Positions 11,081 through 21,475 of a stretch of 64,000 nucleotides of DNA are shown one piece after another. The translations under genes were made by a program, and so were the position numbers. A model generated the notes under the pieces. The model ran no database searches. It was not told the origin of the DNA and saw only the letters and a list, made by a program, of their open reading frames with translations. Location: NCBI GenBank assembly GCA_934045075.1, contig OW203725.1:24281714-24345713 (forward strand), given 5' to 3'. Numbering within the stretch: the stretch's first letter is position 1; every line of letters starts with the position of its first letter. Source of the DNA: Yponomeuta sedellus (Eukaryota; Arthropoda; Insecta; Lepidoptera; Yponomeutidae).

Positions 11081-11457
11081 ATTAGCAAATAATTCGTATA
11101 CGACTCTAAGGCTTATGACTCGAATTCAACGTAAGCAGTCGAAAAACAGTCAATTATGATGAGGACATTATGACACCTCAAAGCGAGCTAAATTTATTAG
11201 CAAATTTGCATATGCGACTTTGTGATAACACTCCATGCGAATTGAAAGCGCAGACGCAAAATAATTAATTAGATATTTGTCGCATAAAAAACAGTTTCAG
11301 ATACTCTCACAAAGTCGTATGAGCAAATCTGCTAATAAGTTTCGATCGTTTTGAGATGTCATAATGTCGTAATCATGATCATAATTGGCTGTCGTTCGAC
11401 TTTTTAAGTACAATTCAAGTTATACGCCCTAGAGTCGTATACGAATTATTTGCTAAT
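11081..11457. mobile_element. MITE with about 150-bp terminal inverted repeats
   Basis: The ends are ATTAGCAAATAATTCGTATA ... and its complement ...AATTATTTGCTAAT. Similarity between arms continues through CAATTATGAT, GACATTATGACA and ATTAGCA-ATTTGC, with roughly 80% identity by eye. The centre has CAGACGCAAAATAATTAAT. No second copy was seen. Confidence 0.75.
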
Positions 11458-11601
11458 AAAGTGAGAATTGGCGCCCACGAATTAATTTTTAAACGAAAAA
11501 AATTGTTTGAATTGTCACTCGATGCCTTGCTAGGAAATTGTAAGGGTGTAAAAAATATAAAATATCGATAGGATGTTAAAATCATAATAAAAAAAAACTT
11601 T

Positions 11602-11930
11602 TCATATCAACTCTTGTGTGTCCCCACTGCTGGGGCACGGGTCTCTTCCTGCATCGCAGGAAGGTGAGGCCATACTGCACCACGGGGGCCAAGTCCGGGT
11701 TGGTGGAGGATTGTAATACAGTGGCGGGTCTTACTGTCACAAGTTATCAAGCCGCGCATAAGGCCTCTGACATGGTTTTGCGACTGCCTTTACATGACAA
11801 CCGGCACCAGCTGCTTAGCGTGGCTTGAGAAGCACGGAAGCGCCCGGAAAATTGCCCTGCATGCATCCTGCACCTGACCGAGCCTTTTGTTGCTTAACTC
11901 AAGTGATTGATTCCAATCACTCGGTTCGAA
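11602..11930 (-). mobile_element. 5S-derived SINE, nearly full length
   Basis: In the minus sense it begins at the GAGTGATTGGAATCAATCAC head near 11930, has the degraded 5S-like block (AAGCAACAAAAGGCTCGGTC), then the body and ends at CATACACAAG...GTTGATATG. It is missing part of the box C area. Confidence 0.75.
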
Positions 11931-12094
11931 GTGCTTATTATATATTAAACCAGTCAAATTGCGATTATTTATTATGTAAAAGGAAATTAATTACTTTGTA
12001 AAGATCTTCGCGATTCATTAAGAAATACTATAAACTATAAAGTAGTAATCTGATAATAAACCGTTCCATTTAGCTAGGCCGTCGCAGTGCACTA

Positions 12095-12492
12095 GGCGGT
12101 GGTAGCTCAGTGGGTAGAACCATGGACTGGCTAGCGAGAGCCCCAGGTTCGATCCCGAGTGCGGGCATGTACCAATGACTTTGTTTAATTTCAAAGTTAC
12201 GTACATTTGCGAATTTGTAGTCGGAATACCACACGCTAACCGTGAAGGAAAACATCGTGAGGAAACCCGCGGCTTGGTTGGCTCCGCACGTATTGACTAG
12301 TCTTTCCTGTGGGCTAGGCCGACTAAGCTGTCAGGATGGTATAGGTGCTGGGCAAGCCTACACCATCTATAAAAAACCATGTCCCAGGCACTACAGCGTC
12401 GGAGTGGTCCCTTCACCCATCTAGTGTGTGTGAAGATACCACTGGACGCTGTATAAATCATCTCATTAAGTAGATGCAAAAGGCCACAGTGC
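12095..12492 (+). mobile_element. Modular SINE: tRNA-like head + common module + body C2
   Basis: The head has A-box TAGCTCAGTGGGTAGAAC and B-box GGTTCGATCCC. Then GTTACGTACATTTGCGAATT and AACATCGTGAGGAAACCCGC, and body C2 to AGATGCAAAAGGCC. It is the most complete C2 copy in the window. Confidence 0.85.
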
Positions 12493-12665
12493 ACCTCAGA
12501 TACTCCGGTTTACTAACCACGTTTTCCTTCACGGTTAGTAAGTAGTATTGCTACTATAGAACTTCGCAAATGTACGTAACATAGAAAACCAAGCCATTGG
12601 GGCATGACATGCCGGGATTTGAACTCATGACCTCTTGAATGTGTGGCGTTCTATCCATCCGCTGT
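12493..12665 (-). mobile_element. Modular/tRNA-like SINE head fragment
   Basis: In the reverse sense an A-box-like part is degraded, but GGTCATGAGTTCAAATCCCGG (B-box region), TTTTCTATGTTACGTACATT and CGTGAAGGAAAACG match the common module of the modular SINE. Confidence 0.6.
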
Positions 12666-13265
12666 AGGCGTTAGTTGTTACCCAATAGTGGAATGAATTA
12701 TTTATTGTTAATTCGCGCGATTTTAATAATTTAATTAACATAAATACAACGTTTGGTTACGGGCTACGAGATAAATTAATCGAGTAATTTTTCACATAGG
12801 CTTGGCTTTTGGCATCGCATATGCGTATTTTTTTGCTGTTAAGTTTGCAAATTATTTGAAAGTATAGGGGTGTGGCGAGATGTGTTTCTTTTAGATGGCC
12901 TTTCGGCGATATCAACATTGTAGATCGCAAGAATGCCTACTAACAGCCACACAACTCACAGCCTGTATAGTATTCAATATTATTCTATTCAATGCAACGT
13001 TAGTTTACTGTCGACAATAGCTCTATATTTATAGGCTGTGACTCTAGGCTCGTTAACTCTTATAATGAGTAGGATATCCCTTAAGTTTCATGGTACCAGA
13101 CCTCGCTGAAACACCCAGTATTTTTTCACGCAGTAGGTACTTATTCATCGTAGGGTGTTTAACATTGGTCTTGACGAGTAGACGAGTAGTATTGCGTTAT
13201 AATAATAATATGTCTATTTGTCTATAAGAGCTAAGGTCAAAATAAACATTCAATTTTGCAGTTCT
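12666..13265. other. Intronic stretch, nothing recognised
   Basis: No exon and no copy of a listed repeat. Confidence 0.35.
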
Positions 13266-13431
13266 TAACAACTTCCCTGTCCAAGATATAATTAAATTCC
13301 AATACCCTACGTCCACAGTTAGATAGTTGTATGCCGGAAGATGTAATGAAAATGAGTCAAATGTGACTCATGAACTTATTCCAATATACTCCTCTGAGTC
13401 ATATACCACTCATGGACAGGGAACTTGTTAA
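13266..13431. mobile_element. MITE, about 165 bp, copy 1
   Basis: The ends are TTAACAACTTCCCTGTCCAAG and GGACAGGGAACTTGTTAA. Inside are TTAGATAGTTGTATGCCGGA and GAGTCAAATGTGACTCATGA. Copy 2 is inverted at 47776-48341 and carries a large insertion. Confidence 0.75.
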
Positions 13432-13774
13432 AATACTTAGCCAACTCGGTGAGGTTATTTAAGTCTTCCTTTGACCTGTTGTACCTAATTGGCAGTCATA
13501 CACCAAAGTCGACGGTTTCTTGTGGGTGTCCCCATTCGCAGGCCTCAGGGTCACACCATCCCTATTTGTGCCACTGTAAGCACAGTTACTCACTTTTGTT
13601 CTGAGGCGGGACGTCCCATACAAACGTTAACATTCTGTCCAAGCTCTTGTGTTGAATTGCCCCAGTTATAGACGTTAGACTGAGTTCTAGGGAGTTTTCT
13701 AGACTTCAATAGTCAGAGCATTTCCCTTCAGTAATATCCCGCCGAAGCAATCGTTGAAAAGAGAGGGTACTTAC
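13432..13774. other. Intronic stretch next to DYRK exon g
   Basis: Nothing recognised. A 60-codon frame at 13489-13671 has no motif and is not a DYRK continuation. Confidence 0.4.
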
Positions 13775-13904
13775 TCTAGACATCTGTGCAGGAAGTGTAG
13801 AAATGCCGGGTCGTCCGCTCGCACGGCGGTGGCTATCGCCTTGGAGCCTGGCCTGCGCTTGCGCCCCTTGGAATTCGTCACGCTGCGCGGCGAGCCTTTT
13901 GAGT
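13775..13904 (-). CDS. Dyrk: DYRK exon g: C-lobe with SKGRKRRPGSK insert
   Basis: A 130-bp exon. The acceptor is ATCCCTGCCAG|AC and the donor TCTAGA|GTAAGT. It completes an Asp codon and encodes SKGSPRSVTNSKGRKRRPGS, then K-A-I-A-T-A-V and the helix DDPAFLHFLHRCL, plus two bases of the next codon (expected Glu, before Trp). This matches the DYRK segment F-F-D-S-K-G-x-P-R ... N-S-K-G-R-K-R-R-P-G-S-K. The next exon should carry W-(D/N)-P-x-x-R-M-T-P; no such segment was recognised on the minus strand from 13774 to 1. Confidence 0.93.
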
Positions 13905-13948
13905 CTGGCAGGGATAACAAAACTTTAAGTATACTTTATTGCACACAT

Positions 13949-14075
13949 CAATATCAGCCCTTGTATGTCCCCACTGCTGGGGCTCGGGGCTCCTCATACA
14001 TCGCAGGAACGTTGGGCCATACTCCAACCAAGGAGGCCAAGTCCGGGTTGGTAAAGGATTGTAAGACAGTGCAAA
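13949..14075 (-). mobile_element. 5S-derived SINE, 3' part, in short DYRK intron
   Basis: CAATATCAGCCCTTGTATGT, CCACTGCTGGGGC, GGCCAAGTCCGGGTTGGT and GATTGTAAGACAGTG match the SINE body. It sits about 45 bp upstream of the acceptor of exon g. Confidence 0.75.
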
Positions 14076-14079
14076 GCCG

Positions 14080-14275
14080 AAGTGAATGGCGTGCGGCTAA
14101 ATGAACGTTACAAGTCAAACTAGGTGTCCATTTCAAAATCTAGATAGTTTTGGAGAAAAAATTGACAAAAACTCCAAACTTAGTATTTTCAAAGTTATTA
14201 ACAGAGTTTACATAATTATTATAAAACATAGAACTCATGCATTGTTCTGGCTTTAATTTCAGACATCATTGTCAT
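14080..14275. repeat. Dispersed repeat family I, copy 2
   Basis: GAACGTTACAAGTCAAACTA, GGTGTCCATTTCAAAATC, AAAAATTGACAAAAA and ACTCATGCATTGTTCTGGCT match the copy at 62990-63190. Confidence 0.65.
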
Positions 14276-14461
14276 CTAAGTAATCCTTTATGTTATAGTA
14301 GCCCTTTTGGCACAAAGTGTACTTAACACATTTTTTGAACCGCGTCTCAGGCAAGCTACTCGTAATCTTCATTTAAGATTCCACCAAACTTTTGGAGCAA
14401 TAAAGTATGGAGTAACTTTCTCTAATCAAATTATTGCGTACCCTATTATTCGTTTACTTAC

Positions 14462-14605
14462 CGAAAAATAACCGTTTCCTCGTAGCATGCAGTAATAGGT
14501 CAGGTGGAGGCGCTCCCAGGAGCTCCATGATGCAGGCCAGCTGTTCCGTCTCGTTCTCTCCGGGAAAGAGAGGATAGCCCGTGTGCAGCTCTGCCAGGAT
14601 GCAAC
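14462..14605 (-). CDS. Dyrk: DYRK exon f: kinase C-lobe
   Basis: A 144-bp exon. The acceptor is AATCGTCAG|GT, with only a short pyrimidine tract; the donor is TTCG|GTAAGT. It completes the Gly of WSMG and encodes [20 protein letters not shown], then [20 protein letters not shown] and TRKRLFF plus one base. [19 protein letters not shown] and R-(K/R)-R-L-F-F are characteristic of class II DYRKs. The frame is open and phase-matched on both sides. Confidence 0.95.
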
Positions 14606-15250
14606 CTGACGATTTGGAGAACAGTTCTAGAGCCGAATTTACGACGGAATTCGACCATGGTTCAATTATATGACGTAAAACAAAAATTAGGCCGGCATAT
14701 AACTGGAACGTTGTATAACTTTTATAATAATAAATAAACTCTGGAACGACTTCAGGTGTGGTTTTATTTGCAGATTTAGTATAATATTTTTGACGATGTG
14801 TCCGAAAAGGTAATGTGGTGATTATTTATACAGAAAATTAGAACTTTTTAAAGGTGGCATTGGTAGGTTTTGTACAAGTTGACAGTTAAAATATTTAAAA
14901 AGAATACGGATTATAAGAAAAGAGGTTACTAGGAAATTATTTTAGTAATGAGGTAAGGATGGGGTGAGGGTGAAGTTTTTATTTTATTGCCAAAGAGTTC
15001 CTTGTAGGTTTAACCTGTGGAGGTTTCGTTTTGAATTTGGAAAATGATAGATGGAAAAAGAAATAAAAATGGTGTGAAGAGGTTTGCACCGTTACATGAC
15101 ATTCATTTCCTAAGGCCTGGGGGATTTTACTCTTTAACTTCACATGTTTATGTTTATATTGATATGTGCTCTGGTGTATGTACAATAAAGAATATTATTA
15201 TCTTATGTCATGACAAAATGTAGTTAAAAATGAATATATAATGAACAATC
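14606..15250. other. Intronic stretch upstream of DYRK exon f
   Basis: No exon recognised. AACTGGAACGTTGTATAACT with TTTATAATAATAAATAAACT near 14700 recurs as GGAACGTTGTTTATC... at 60950, so part may be an old repeat. Confidence 0.4.
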
Positions 15251-15254
15251 ACTG

Positions 15255-15348
15255 AAGACAGGGCGCTATGGCGCTCATTAGGGGAGGGCTATGTCAGTGG
15301 GCTATGATAGGCTATATTATGTGGACTACATAATATAGCCTGAAGAAG
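15255..15348 (+). mobile_element. RTE/SINE-E 3' tail fragment
   Basis: AAGACAGGGCGCTATGGCGC, TAGGGGAGGGCTATGTC and a TATAGCCTGAAGAAGAAGAA end match the RTE tail at 2080-2145. Confidence 0.7.
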
Positions 15349-15358
15349 AAGAAACAAT

Positions 15359-15404
15359 CACACACACACACACACACCCTCACACACAAACATACACACA
15401 CACA
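15359..15404. repeat. (CA)n microsatellite
   Basis: Interrupted CA repeats (CACACACACACACACAC and later shorter runs). Confidence 0.9.
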
Positions 15405-15719
15405 GTACAATTCATATTTTAGTTCCTCTGGTCCTCATTTAACAGAAAACAGAACTACAATTACCTACAATTGCAACAGAAAACCATGATTTTTTTATTA
15501 CAATTCGATGTACATTGCATTGCCGATTGAACCACTGGTTAAGAAATACAATTACCAAGTGTACTAATCGGCTAAGTATTTTCTTAATAAACTATGAAAT
15601 GTAAAATTGTTTTGTAAAACGCGGCCCTCAATAAATTTTTATTTGCTTGCCTAAAACCATAGAAGACTTGCCATATTTAAGAGAGATGTCCACTTTTTTA
15701 AATTCTCATTTGAAAATAA

Positions 15720-15855
15720 AATACCTAGATAACATCCAAGACCCACGACAAACTAGAAAAGTTCGTTTCCTAGTTTAACCCGGCCGGGGATCGAACCCGA
15801 GACCTTTGGTTTACAGTCAGCGTGCCAAACCGCTGCGCCACCGAGGCCGACAAGT
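15720..15855 (-). mobile_element. SINE-B, 5' half
   Basis: In the minus sense: GGCCTCGGTGGCGCAGCGGT (A-box), GGGTTCGATCCCCGGCCGGG (B-box), AACTAGGAAACGAAC and the start of the 3' body. Three other copies are at 22690, 27028 and 30728. Confidence 0.85.
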
Positions 15856-15980
15856 TTTTTATATGTAATAGAAAAATAGTTTATATGAATTATTAAGTAT
15901 TATTTGTATTAATTACAATATAGATTAGTTTCATACACGGTTAGTTAAGTATTTATCACATTTATAGTATAAAAATATAG

Positions 15981-16347
15981 AAGCGCTCGTGGCCTAGGCG
16001 AACCGAGTGATTGGAATCAATCACTTGGTTAAGCAACAACAGGCGCGGTCAGGTACAGGATGGGTGAGCGTCCCGTGACTACCGCTAGTGGCATTTTTCC
16101 GAGCGCTTCCGTGCTTCGCAAGGCACGTTAAGCCGTTGGTGCTGGCTGTCATATAATGGCAGTCGTTAAGCCATGTCAGAGGCCTTATGGGCGGCTTGAT
16201 AACTTCTGACAGTAAGGCCTGCCACTGTCTTACAATCCTCCACCAACCCGGACTTGGCCCCCGTGGTGGAGTATGGCCTAACCTTCCTGCGATGCAGGAA
16301 GAGACCCGTGCCCCAGCAGTGGGGACATACAAGGGTTGATAACGATA
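15981..16347 (+). mobile_element. 5S-derived SINE, full length
   Basis: The head AAGCGCTCGTGGCCTAGGCG is followed by a 5S-like block: GGTTAAGCAACAACAGGCGC (5S box A/intermediate) and GGTACAGGATGGGTGAGCGT (5S box C). The body GTTAAGCCGTTGGTGCTGGC follows, ending in CATACAAGGGTTGATAACGA. It ends directly at a Helitron-like element. Confidence 0.85.
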
Positions 16348-16349
16348 GT

Positions 16350-16530
16350 ATAAAAAATTATCGCTGAATGTGTTGGTAAGCGCAAATCTCGAGAGCAGCC
16401 GAACCGATTTCGGCAATTCTTATTTTAGAATATTTCTTGAAGTACGAGGATGGTTCTTACGGAGGGAAATATAAAAAAAATTAAGAATCGACTGTTAGGC
16501 GGTACGAAGTTCGCTGGGTAAAGCCGGAAT
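16350..16530 (+). mobile_element. Helitron-like element
   Basis: AAATTATCGCTGAATGTGTT, GCGCAAATCTCGAGAGCAGC, TGAAGTACGAGGATGGTTC and GGCGGTACGAAGTTCGCTGG match copies at 28718 and 61850, whose complete ends are TC and CTAG. The 5' terminus is damaged and the 3' end lacks CTAG. Confidence 0.7.
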
Positions 16531-17074
16531 AAAGTCCAATTCCGCAAACTTTCCGATTTTAAATAATAGCCGAGCTTAGAAATTAAATTTAAGCCCCTAG
16601 AGAATACCCTTCTAAGCCGCTTACACTCAGCTGTGATGAAACGGCGGCCAGCACAAAACTGGCCCCCATCCACTTAGTTTCTCATTCATTTAGCTAATCC
16701 AAATTATTATGAGGAAACGCTCGTCGCTTAAATGGAATATTGGAAAGGAATACACACGTACGTTGCGAAAACTTGTGAAACTGATTCAACACAACGCGCA
16801 AGAGGCTACCAAACATTCTATTTTTCTGTCGATAGCATAATAGAAATGTCTAGTTCTGATTAGCAAATAGTAATATTATATGTCTTAACCGTAGGTCATG
16901 TGATGAATGACGACAGGGGTCCGTGGTCTGCGTAACATAATATATATTTTATTGAGATTGATTAGTCCTTACGAGTTAAGGTGATTCGGGATGCTAACTA
17001 GCGCCAAGTGATTTTAAAAGTCCTTTGCTGTTGATTCTAGGTTCTAGACTGAAGATTTTAAAAATAGTTGTCAC
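16531..17074. other. Intronic stretch, nothing recognised
   Basis: No exon or listed repeat. Confidence 0.35.
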
Positions 17075-17439
17075 AATTTTAAAACCTATTTAGAGGCTAA
17101 AGGCTGTACGTAATACAGAGAATGTTATACTATTTTTTATTTTTAATGCACTAACCCGTGCTAAGGACAATTTTAAAAACCTATTTAGAGGCTAAAAATT
17201 CCACCCATGCCGGGATTCGAACCCGCGACCTCTGTCTATCCGTGCCAACTGAGCTAATGGGCGACTCACCGGCATCAGTGAAATTTCGAACCTCTTTACA
17301 ATATTCTCTGTATTACCCACAAATAATCATGTGGGTACAGTGATATCATTCCGATGTAAAACCTAACTGCAAAGAAGGTAGTCGGGGCTGTAAGTGATGC
17401 AATCTACTTCCGCCAGATGTCGCTGCCTGTACGTAATAC
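17075..17439. mobile_element. tRNA-like foldback family: left arm plus centre
   Basis: A small fragment at 17075-17130 precedes a better copy from AATGCACTAACCCGTGCTAA at 17150. The minus-sense tRNA-like unit has a deletion in the anticodon arm. The centre contains CCCACAAATAATCATGTGGG and ACAGTGATATCATTCCGATG, extending to CTGCCTGTACGTAATACAGA. The right arm is missing. Confidence 0.75.
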
Positions 17440-18215
17440 AGATGCTGTTGCATCTGGTTCATGCAACGCTGGTTCACTATAAACAATCTGATGCTAAATG
17501 CAAAAAAGACAAAATGCATCAAATTCTCACTACTCAATGTTAAAAATGTTGACACGAGTTTAAAAATATCTGGTGAGAGGCTAGAGCTGGTAGAGTCCAC
17601 GCTTTTTTTAGGCATAACGATATACCCAAAACTGCAATGGGGTCAGCATATTGGAAAACTGTCGGGTCGGTTGAGTTCAGCAGCGTTTGCAGTCAGAAAA
17701 ATTAGACAACTTACAGACGTGTCGACGGCGAGGCTGGTCTATTTTAGTTATTTTCACAGTGTCATGTCGTCTGGTTTGTTATTATGGGGACGGGCAGCAG
17801 ATATAGAAACCATATTTGTCTTGCAAAAAAGAGCAATAAGAGCTATTTACAACTTAAACAGTAGATAATCGATAAGGGAGCGTTTTAAAGAAATAGGCAT
17901 TCTTACACAGGCTTGCCAATATATATTCGATAATATAATGTATGTCCGAAAAAATATAACAATGTTTTAATTAAATAAGGACGTTCATAACGTAAACACA
18001 AGGAATAGAAACAAGGTTGCTTGTACTATATCCCGATTAGCCAAGGTAGGCACATCATTTGTAGGTTACTGCGTTCGTTTTTACAACAAAATTCCAGAAC
18101 GTGTTCTATCCTTGTCTGAAAACAAATTTAAAACTTTCATTAAAAATTCGCTATGTAAAAAGGCATAATATACAATAGACGACTATATAAACGATCCTAA
18201 TCCGTGGTAGTAAAC
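17440..18215 (+). mobile_element. Jockey-type LINE, 3' coding end, degenerate
   Basis: From 17461 a 135-codon frame reads MQRWFTINNLMLNAKKTKCI, then LELVESTLFLGITI, QWGQHIGKLSGRLSSAAFA and QKRAIRAIYNLNSR, the RT thumb/C-terminal part of jockey-group elements. After a stop it continues in frame: RERFKEIGILTQACQYIF, MYVRKNITMF, VHNVNTRNRNK, VRFYNKIPERV and INDPNPW. At least three in-frame stops mark it as dead. Confidence 0.85.
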
Positions 18216-18245
18216 CAATTCCACCGCGATTTTATTGTTAAGTAT

Positions 18246-18639
18246 AACTAAGTATAACATATTTTATAATACAAGTGTGTACAGACGACGTGATTGCATA
18301 TTAATAACTATATGATACATTATATAACTGACAAAAACTTAACTGCAAGTTTGCTAAAGGTCATTCGAATGGTAGCGTGGTGTTCGGGTCATCTATCTCC
18401 CTCCAAAATGGTTGAGACTGATGATGGCTGAGCACTGCGTTATGCTAGTGAACGAGTGCTGTTCGTGTGTCTGGCCACAGCACCTATGTTTTCCCCTATT
18501 ATTGTGAGACATTTGACTAATGCTTTGGCATTTAGGGTTGTTAATGGCAATCATGAAATCTTATTAGGTTTACATATGGCAACTGATGTATTTGGTTTTA
18601 AGATGATTTGAGAAAAGATGGTCAGAGTGGAGTTTTTTT
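18246..18639. other. Intronic stretch, nothing recognised
   Basis: No exon or listed repeat. Confidence 0.35.
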
Positions 18640-18775
18640 TTCCGCTGCCTTTTTCTCCACTACAATACGGCCCGAAGGCGGCGGCTTACATTTTACATTG
18701 TACATTGACATTCAGCAAACAGAATGTAAATTCTTTACGGTGAAATAAAATGATTTGAATTGAATTGTATTTATT
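18640..18775 (-). repeat. Dispersed repeat, copy 2 (see 95-250)
   Basis: The reverse complement carries ATTCTGTTTGCTGAATGTCA and GTAAGCCGC, as at 95-250. Confidence 0.6.
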
Positions 18776-18844
18776 TAATTATTTTCTTAGGACAACCAGC
18801 TCAATAATACAGTTACTATAAAACAAAATGGGTTTTAAAGTAAA

Positions 18845-19230
18845 AAGCAGTGGTAGCCCCGTGGGTAGAACATTGGACTCGGAAGCGAGAGACCCAGGTT
18901 CGATTCCCAGTGCAGGCATGTATCAATGACTTTGTTTTGTAAGTTATGCACATTTCTGCACTTCACAAATGTGCATAACTTAGAAAACAAAGCAGTGCAA
19001 CGTTCATAGACTACATAAAAAAAGGTAAGTGCCTAGCCTATTAAGGTCATAGCATCCACCTTTGCTAGTGTTAATGCTTGCAATTACAAGGTTTCGTAGG
19101 TATTGATAAAATAAACAATGCCCAGGGCACTGCAGCGTCCGAGTGGTCCCTTCACCCATCCAGTGTGGGTGAAGGTGCCACTGCAAGGGGAGCGCAAGGT
19201 CAAGATAAAATTTGTATGCCACAGTTGGGT
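18845..19230 (+). mobile_element. Modular SINE head with rearranged C2 body
   Basis: The head has GGTTCGATTCCCAGTGCAGG and CAATGACTTTGTTTT. A short inverted segment around 18945-18990 (AAGTTATGCACATTTCTGCA and its complement) follows, and from 19120 a C2 stretch with CTGCAGCGTCCGAGTGGTCC. Confidence 0.65.
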
Positions 19231-19340
19231 AACAACATCTTGCTTTACGCTGTGAAATAAAGCAAAATGACGCTAGCCTATAATGAGATAAAACATTTAA
19301 CGTGGCGTTGGCGTTGTGCTCTCCTAGCTGGACGCTGTAT

Positions 19341-19570
19341 CGATATCAACCCTTGTATGTCCCCACTGCTGGGGCACGGGTCTATTCCTGCATCGCAGGT
19401 AGGTTAGGCCACTCCGGGTTGATGGAGGATTTCAAGACAGTGGCGCGCCTGTCAGAAGTCATTAAGCCGCCCATAAGGCCTCTGACATGGCTTAACGACT
19501 GGTATTACATGACAGCCGGCACCAACGGCTTAGCGTGCCTTGCAAAGCGGTACGTTAAGCTGTTGGTAAG
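19341..19570 (-). mobile_element. 5S-derived SINE, 3' part with deletions
   Basis: CGATATCAACCCTTGTATGT through GACATGGCTTAACGACTGGT to AACGGCTTAGCGTGCCTTGC; the 5S-like head is missing. Confidence 0.75.
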
Positions 19571-19671
19571 CGACTAACACTCATTGAATCATAGTTATTG
19601 TTTCGCATTGGCTTCGTGGACCACTTGGAATCCAAAGACCATCTGTGGCCCGCTGACTACCAGTTAAGAAT

Positions 19672-19930
19672 CTGTATGCTGTGTGGTGTCGGCCTAGAGA
19701 CTAGCACCAACCCAATTCTTCCCGCGGTTGTCGTATAAGGCAACTAAGGGACACAAACCGGGGGGTGGGCAGCAGCGCCCCCTGCAGTACAATTCCACCG
19801 AACTGCGATCCCCAACCCGCATGCCCAGCATCGGGATTATGGGCATTACCCCCTATGATAGCACAACGTGGCGCTCTTTAGGGGAGAGCTATGTCCAGCA
19901 GTGAACTAGTATAGCCTGACGACGACGACG
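19672..19930 (+). mobile_element. SINE-E (RTE-tailed), copy 1
   Basis: It runs from CTGTGTGGTGTCGGCCTAGA through CCGGGGGGTGGGCAGCAGCG and CCCAACCCGCATGCCCAGC to the tail TATGTCCAGCAGTGAACTAG and GACGACGACGA. The 3' tail equals that of the RTE LINE at 1783-2150. Confidence 0.8.
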
Positions 19931-20188
19931 AGTGTCTTAGCACCAAGATTTGTGCACATCATCGTTGGTCACGGGCCTTTTCTGACTGAATTTGTTAATG
20001 AAGAGGTTGCACAAAATATGTTTTAATGTCGTTGAATAGGCCATGTTATTTATTTATCGCTATTTTAACGTTTCGACGACGTTACAAAATAGCAATAACA
20101 ACGTTACAGGTAAAATAGCAAGAAATTACTACGCGATTAAGCCCCGAAAATATTCTAACTATTTTTTGTGTATATTTGGTTAGACTAT
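19931..20188. other. Intronic stretch, nothing recognised
   Basis: AT-rich, with a small imperfect inversion around TTTTAACGTTTCGACGACGTTA; otherwise nothing. Confidence 0.35.
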
Positions 20189-20515
20189 TTTTATTTTTAA
20201 TGCACTAACCCGTGCTAAGGAACAAATTTAAAAACCTATTTAGAGGCTAAAAATTTCACCCATGCCGGGATTCGAACCCGCAACCTCTGGCTATCCGTGC
20301 CAGCGCTCTACCAATTGAGCCAATGGGCGACTGGTCAGATGTCGCTGCCTGTACGTAATACAGAGAATAGTGTAAAGAGGTTCGAAATTTCACTGATGCC
20401 GTGAGTCGCCCATTGGCTCAATTGGTAGAGCGCTGGCACGGATAGCCAGAGGTTGCGGGTTCGAATCCCGGCATGGGTGAAATTTTTAGCCTCTAAATAG
20501 GTTTTTAAATATTTG
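20189..20515. mobile_element. tRNA-like foldback element, complete inverted pair
   Basis: Left arm 20196-20332 and right arm about 20397-20510 are near-perfect reverse complements. Each has the tRNA-like unit (GGCTCAATTGGTAGAGCGCT ... GGTTCGAATCCCGGC) followed by TTTTTAGCC. The shared centre is shortened to GTCGCTGCCTGTACGTAATA and flanks. Confidence 0.88.
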
Positions 20516-20764
20516 GTTAGTCTTAGAATAGGTCAAGGGCTAATTAATGTGGCAAAACAACGCTTGGGCGTTCAGCTAGTAAATGTATAAAGCGTTTATC
20601 AAGCTCATAAAACGAAGTTTTTGTACCATTATGAGCAATCGTTAAGAATTCTTCTAGAAACTAAATATTTTTAATGTTACTTTTCTTATTTTTCGAGATC
20701 TGCAAAACTTATTTTTGTGTTTTTTCTTTTATTTTTCTGCAATAAGCAATTTCATTCCATTATA

Positions 20765-20980
20765 TTATTTTTAATGCACTAACCCGAGCTAAGGACAATT
20801 TTAAAAACCTATTTAGAGGCTAAAAATACGTAATAATTTTAAGAGGTTCGAAATTTCACTGATGCCGGTAGTCGCCCATTAGCTCAGTTAAAAGAGCGCT
20901 GGCACGGTTGGCCAGAGGTCGCGGGTGCGAATCCCGGCATGGGTGGAATTTTTAGACTCTAAATAGGTTTTCAAAAATGT
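20765..20980 (+). mobile_element. tRNA-like foldback family, left arm collapsed
   Basis: The outer end AATGCACTAACCCGAGCTAA and TTTAGAGGCTAAAAATACG join directly to a forward arm with TTAGCTCAGTTAAAAGAGCG and GGGTGCGAATCCCGGC. The left tRNA-like unit is deleted. Confidence 0.75.
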
Positions 20981-21425
20981 CACCCCAACCACGCAAGTTC
21001 CCTATTACCTCTCTCGTTGATTTATGACAGTGTTTATCATACCTTCTACCTCCTATGCGAGTTGTATAACATTTAACGTAACTACAATAATTGCTTCAAA
21101 CGTAAAGCGATCATCTTTTGATGGCCCAATGCCATCGTTTTGAGTTCCAATCTATTGGCAATGCCCGATTACCGTCTCTTCACCTAATTGGCATCTATTT
21201 TCTTCGGCTTAATTGGATGTGATAACTTCTACCCATTGCTACTTAAGAGGTAAGTTGATCAGTTAGGCAAATTGAATCTAACAGTTGCAAGTTATAAAGT
21301 AGTTTGTGTAGCTCGCCATCTAACGGTACTTAAGTGGATAAATCGATACTCAATTCACTCTCACGCTTGCATGGCTATTTACTTACCACATGATGCTATT
21401 AAGTCGTATTAAGTGTATGCTAGAC
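20981..21425. other. Intronic stretch, nothing recognised
   Basis: No exon or listed repeat. Confidence 0.35.
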
Positions 21426-21426
21426 C

Positions 21427-21475
21427 TCGATATCAACCCTTGTATGTCCCCACTACTGGAGCACGGGTCTCTTCC
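21427..21475 (-). mobile_element. 5S-derived SINE, terminal fragment
   Basis: CGATATCAACCCTTGTATGT and GGAGCACGGGTCTCTTCC; only the 3' end remains. Confidence 0.6.
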
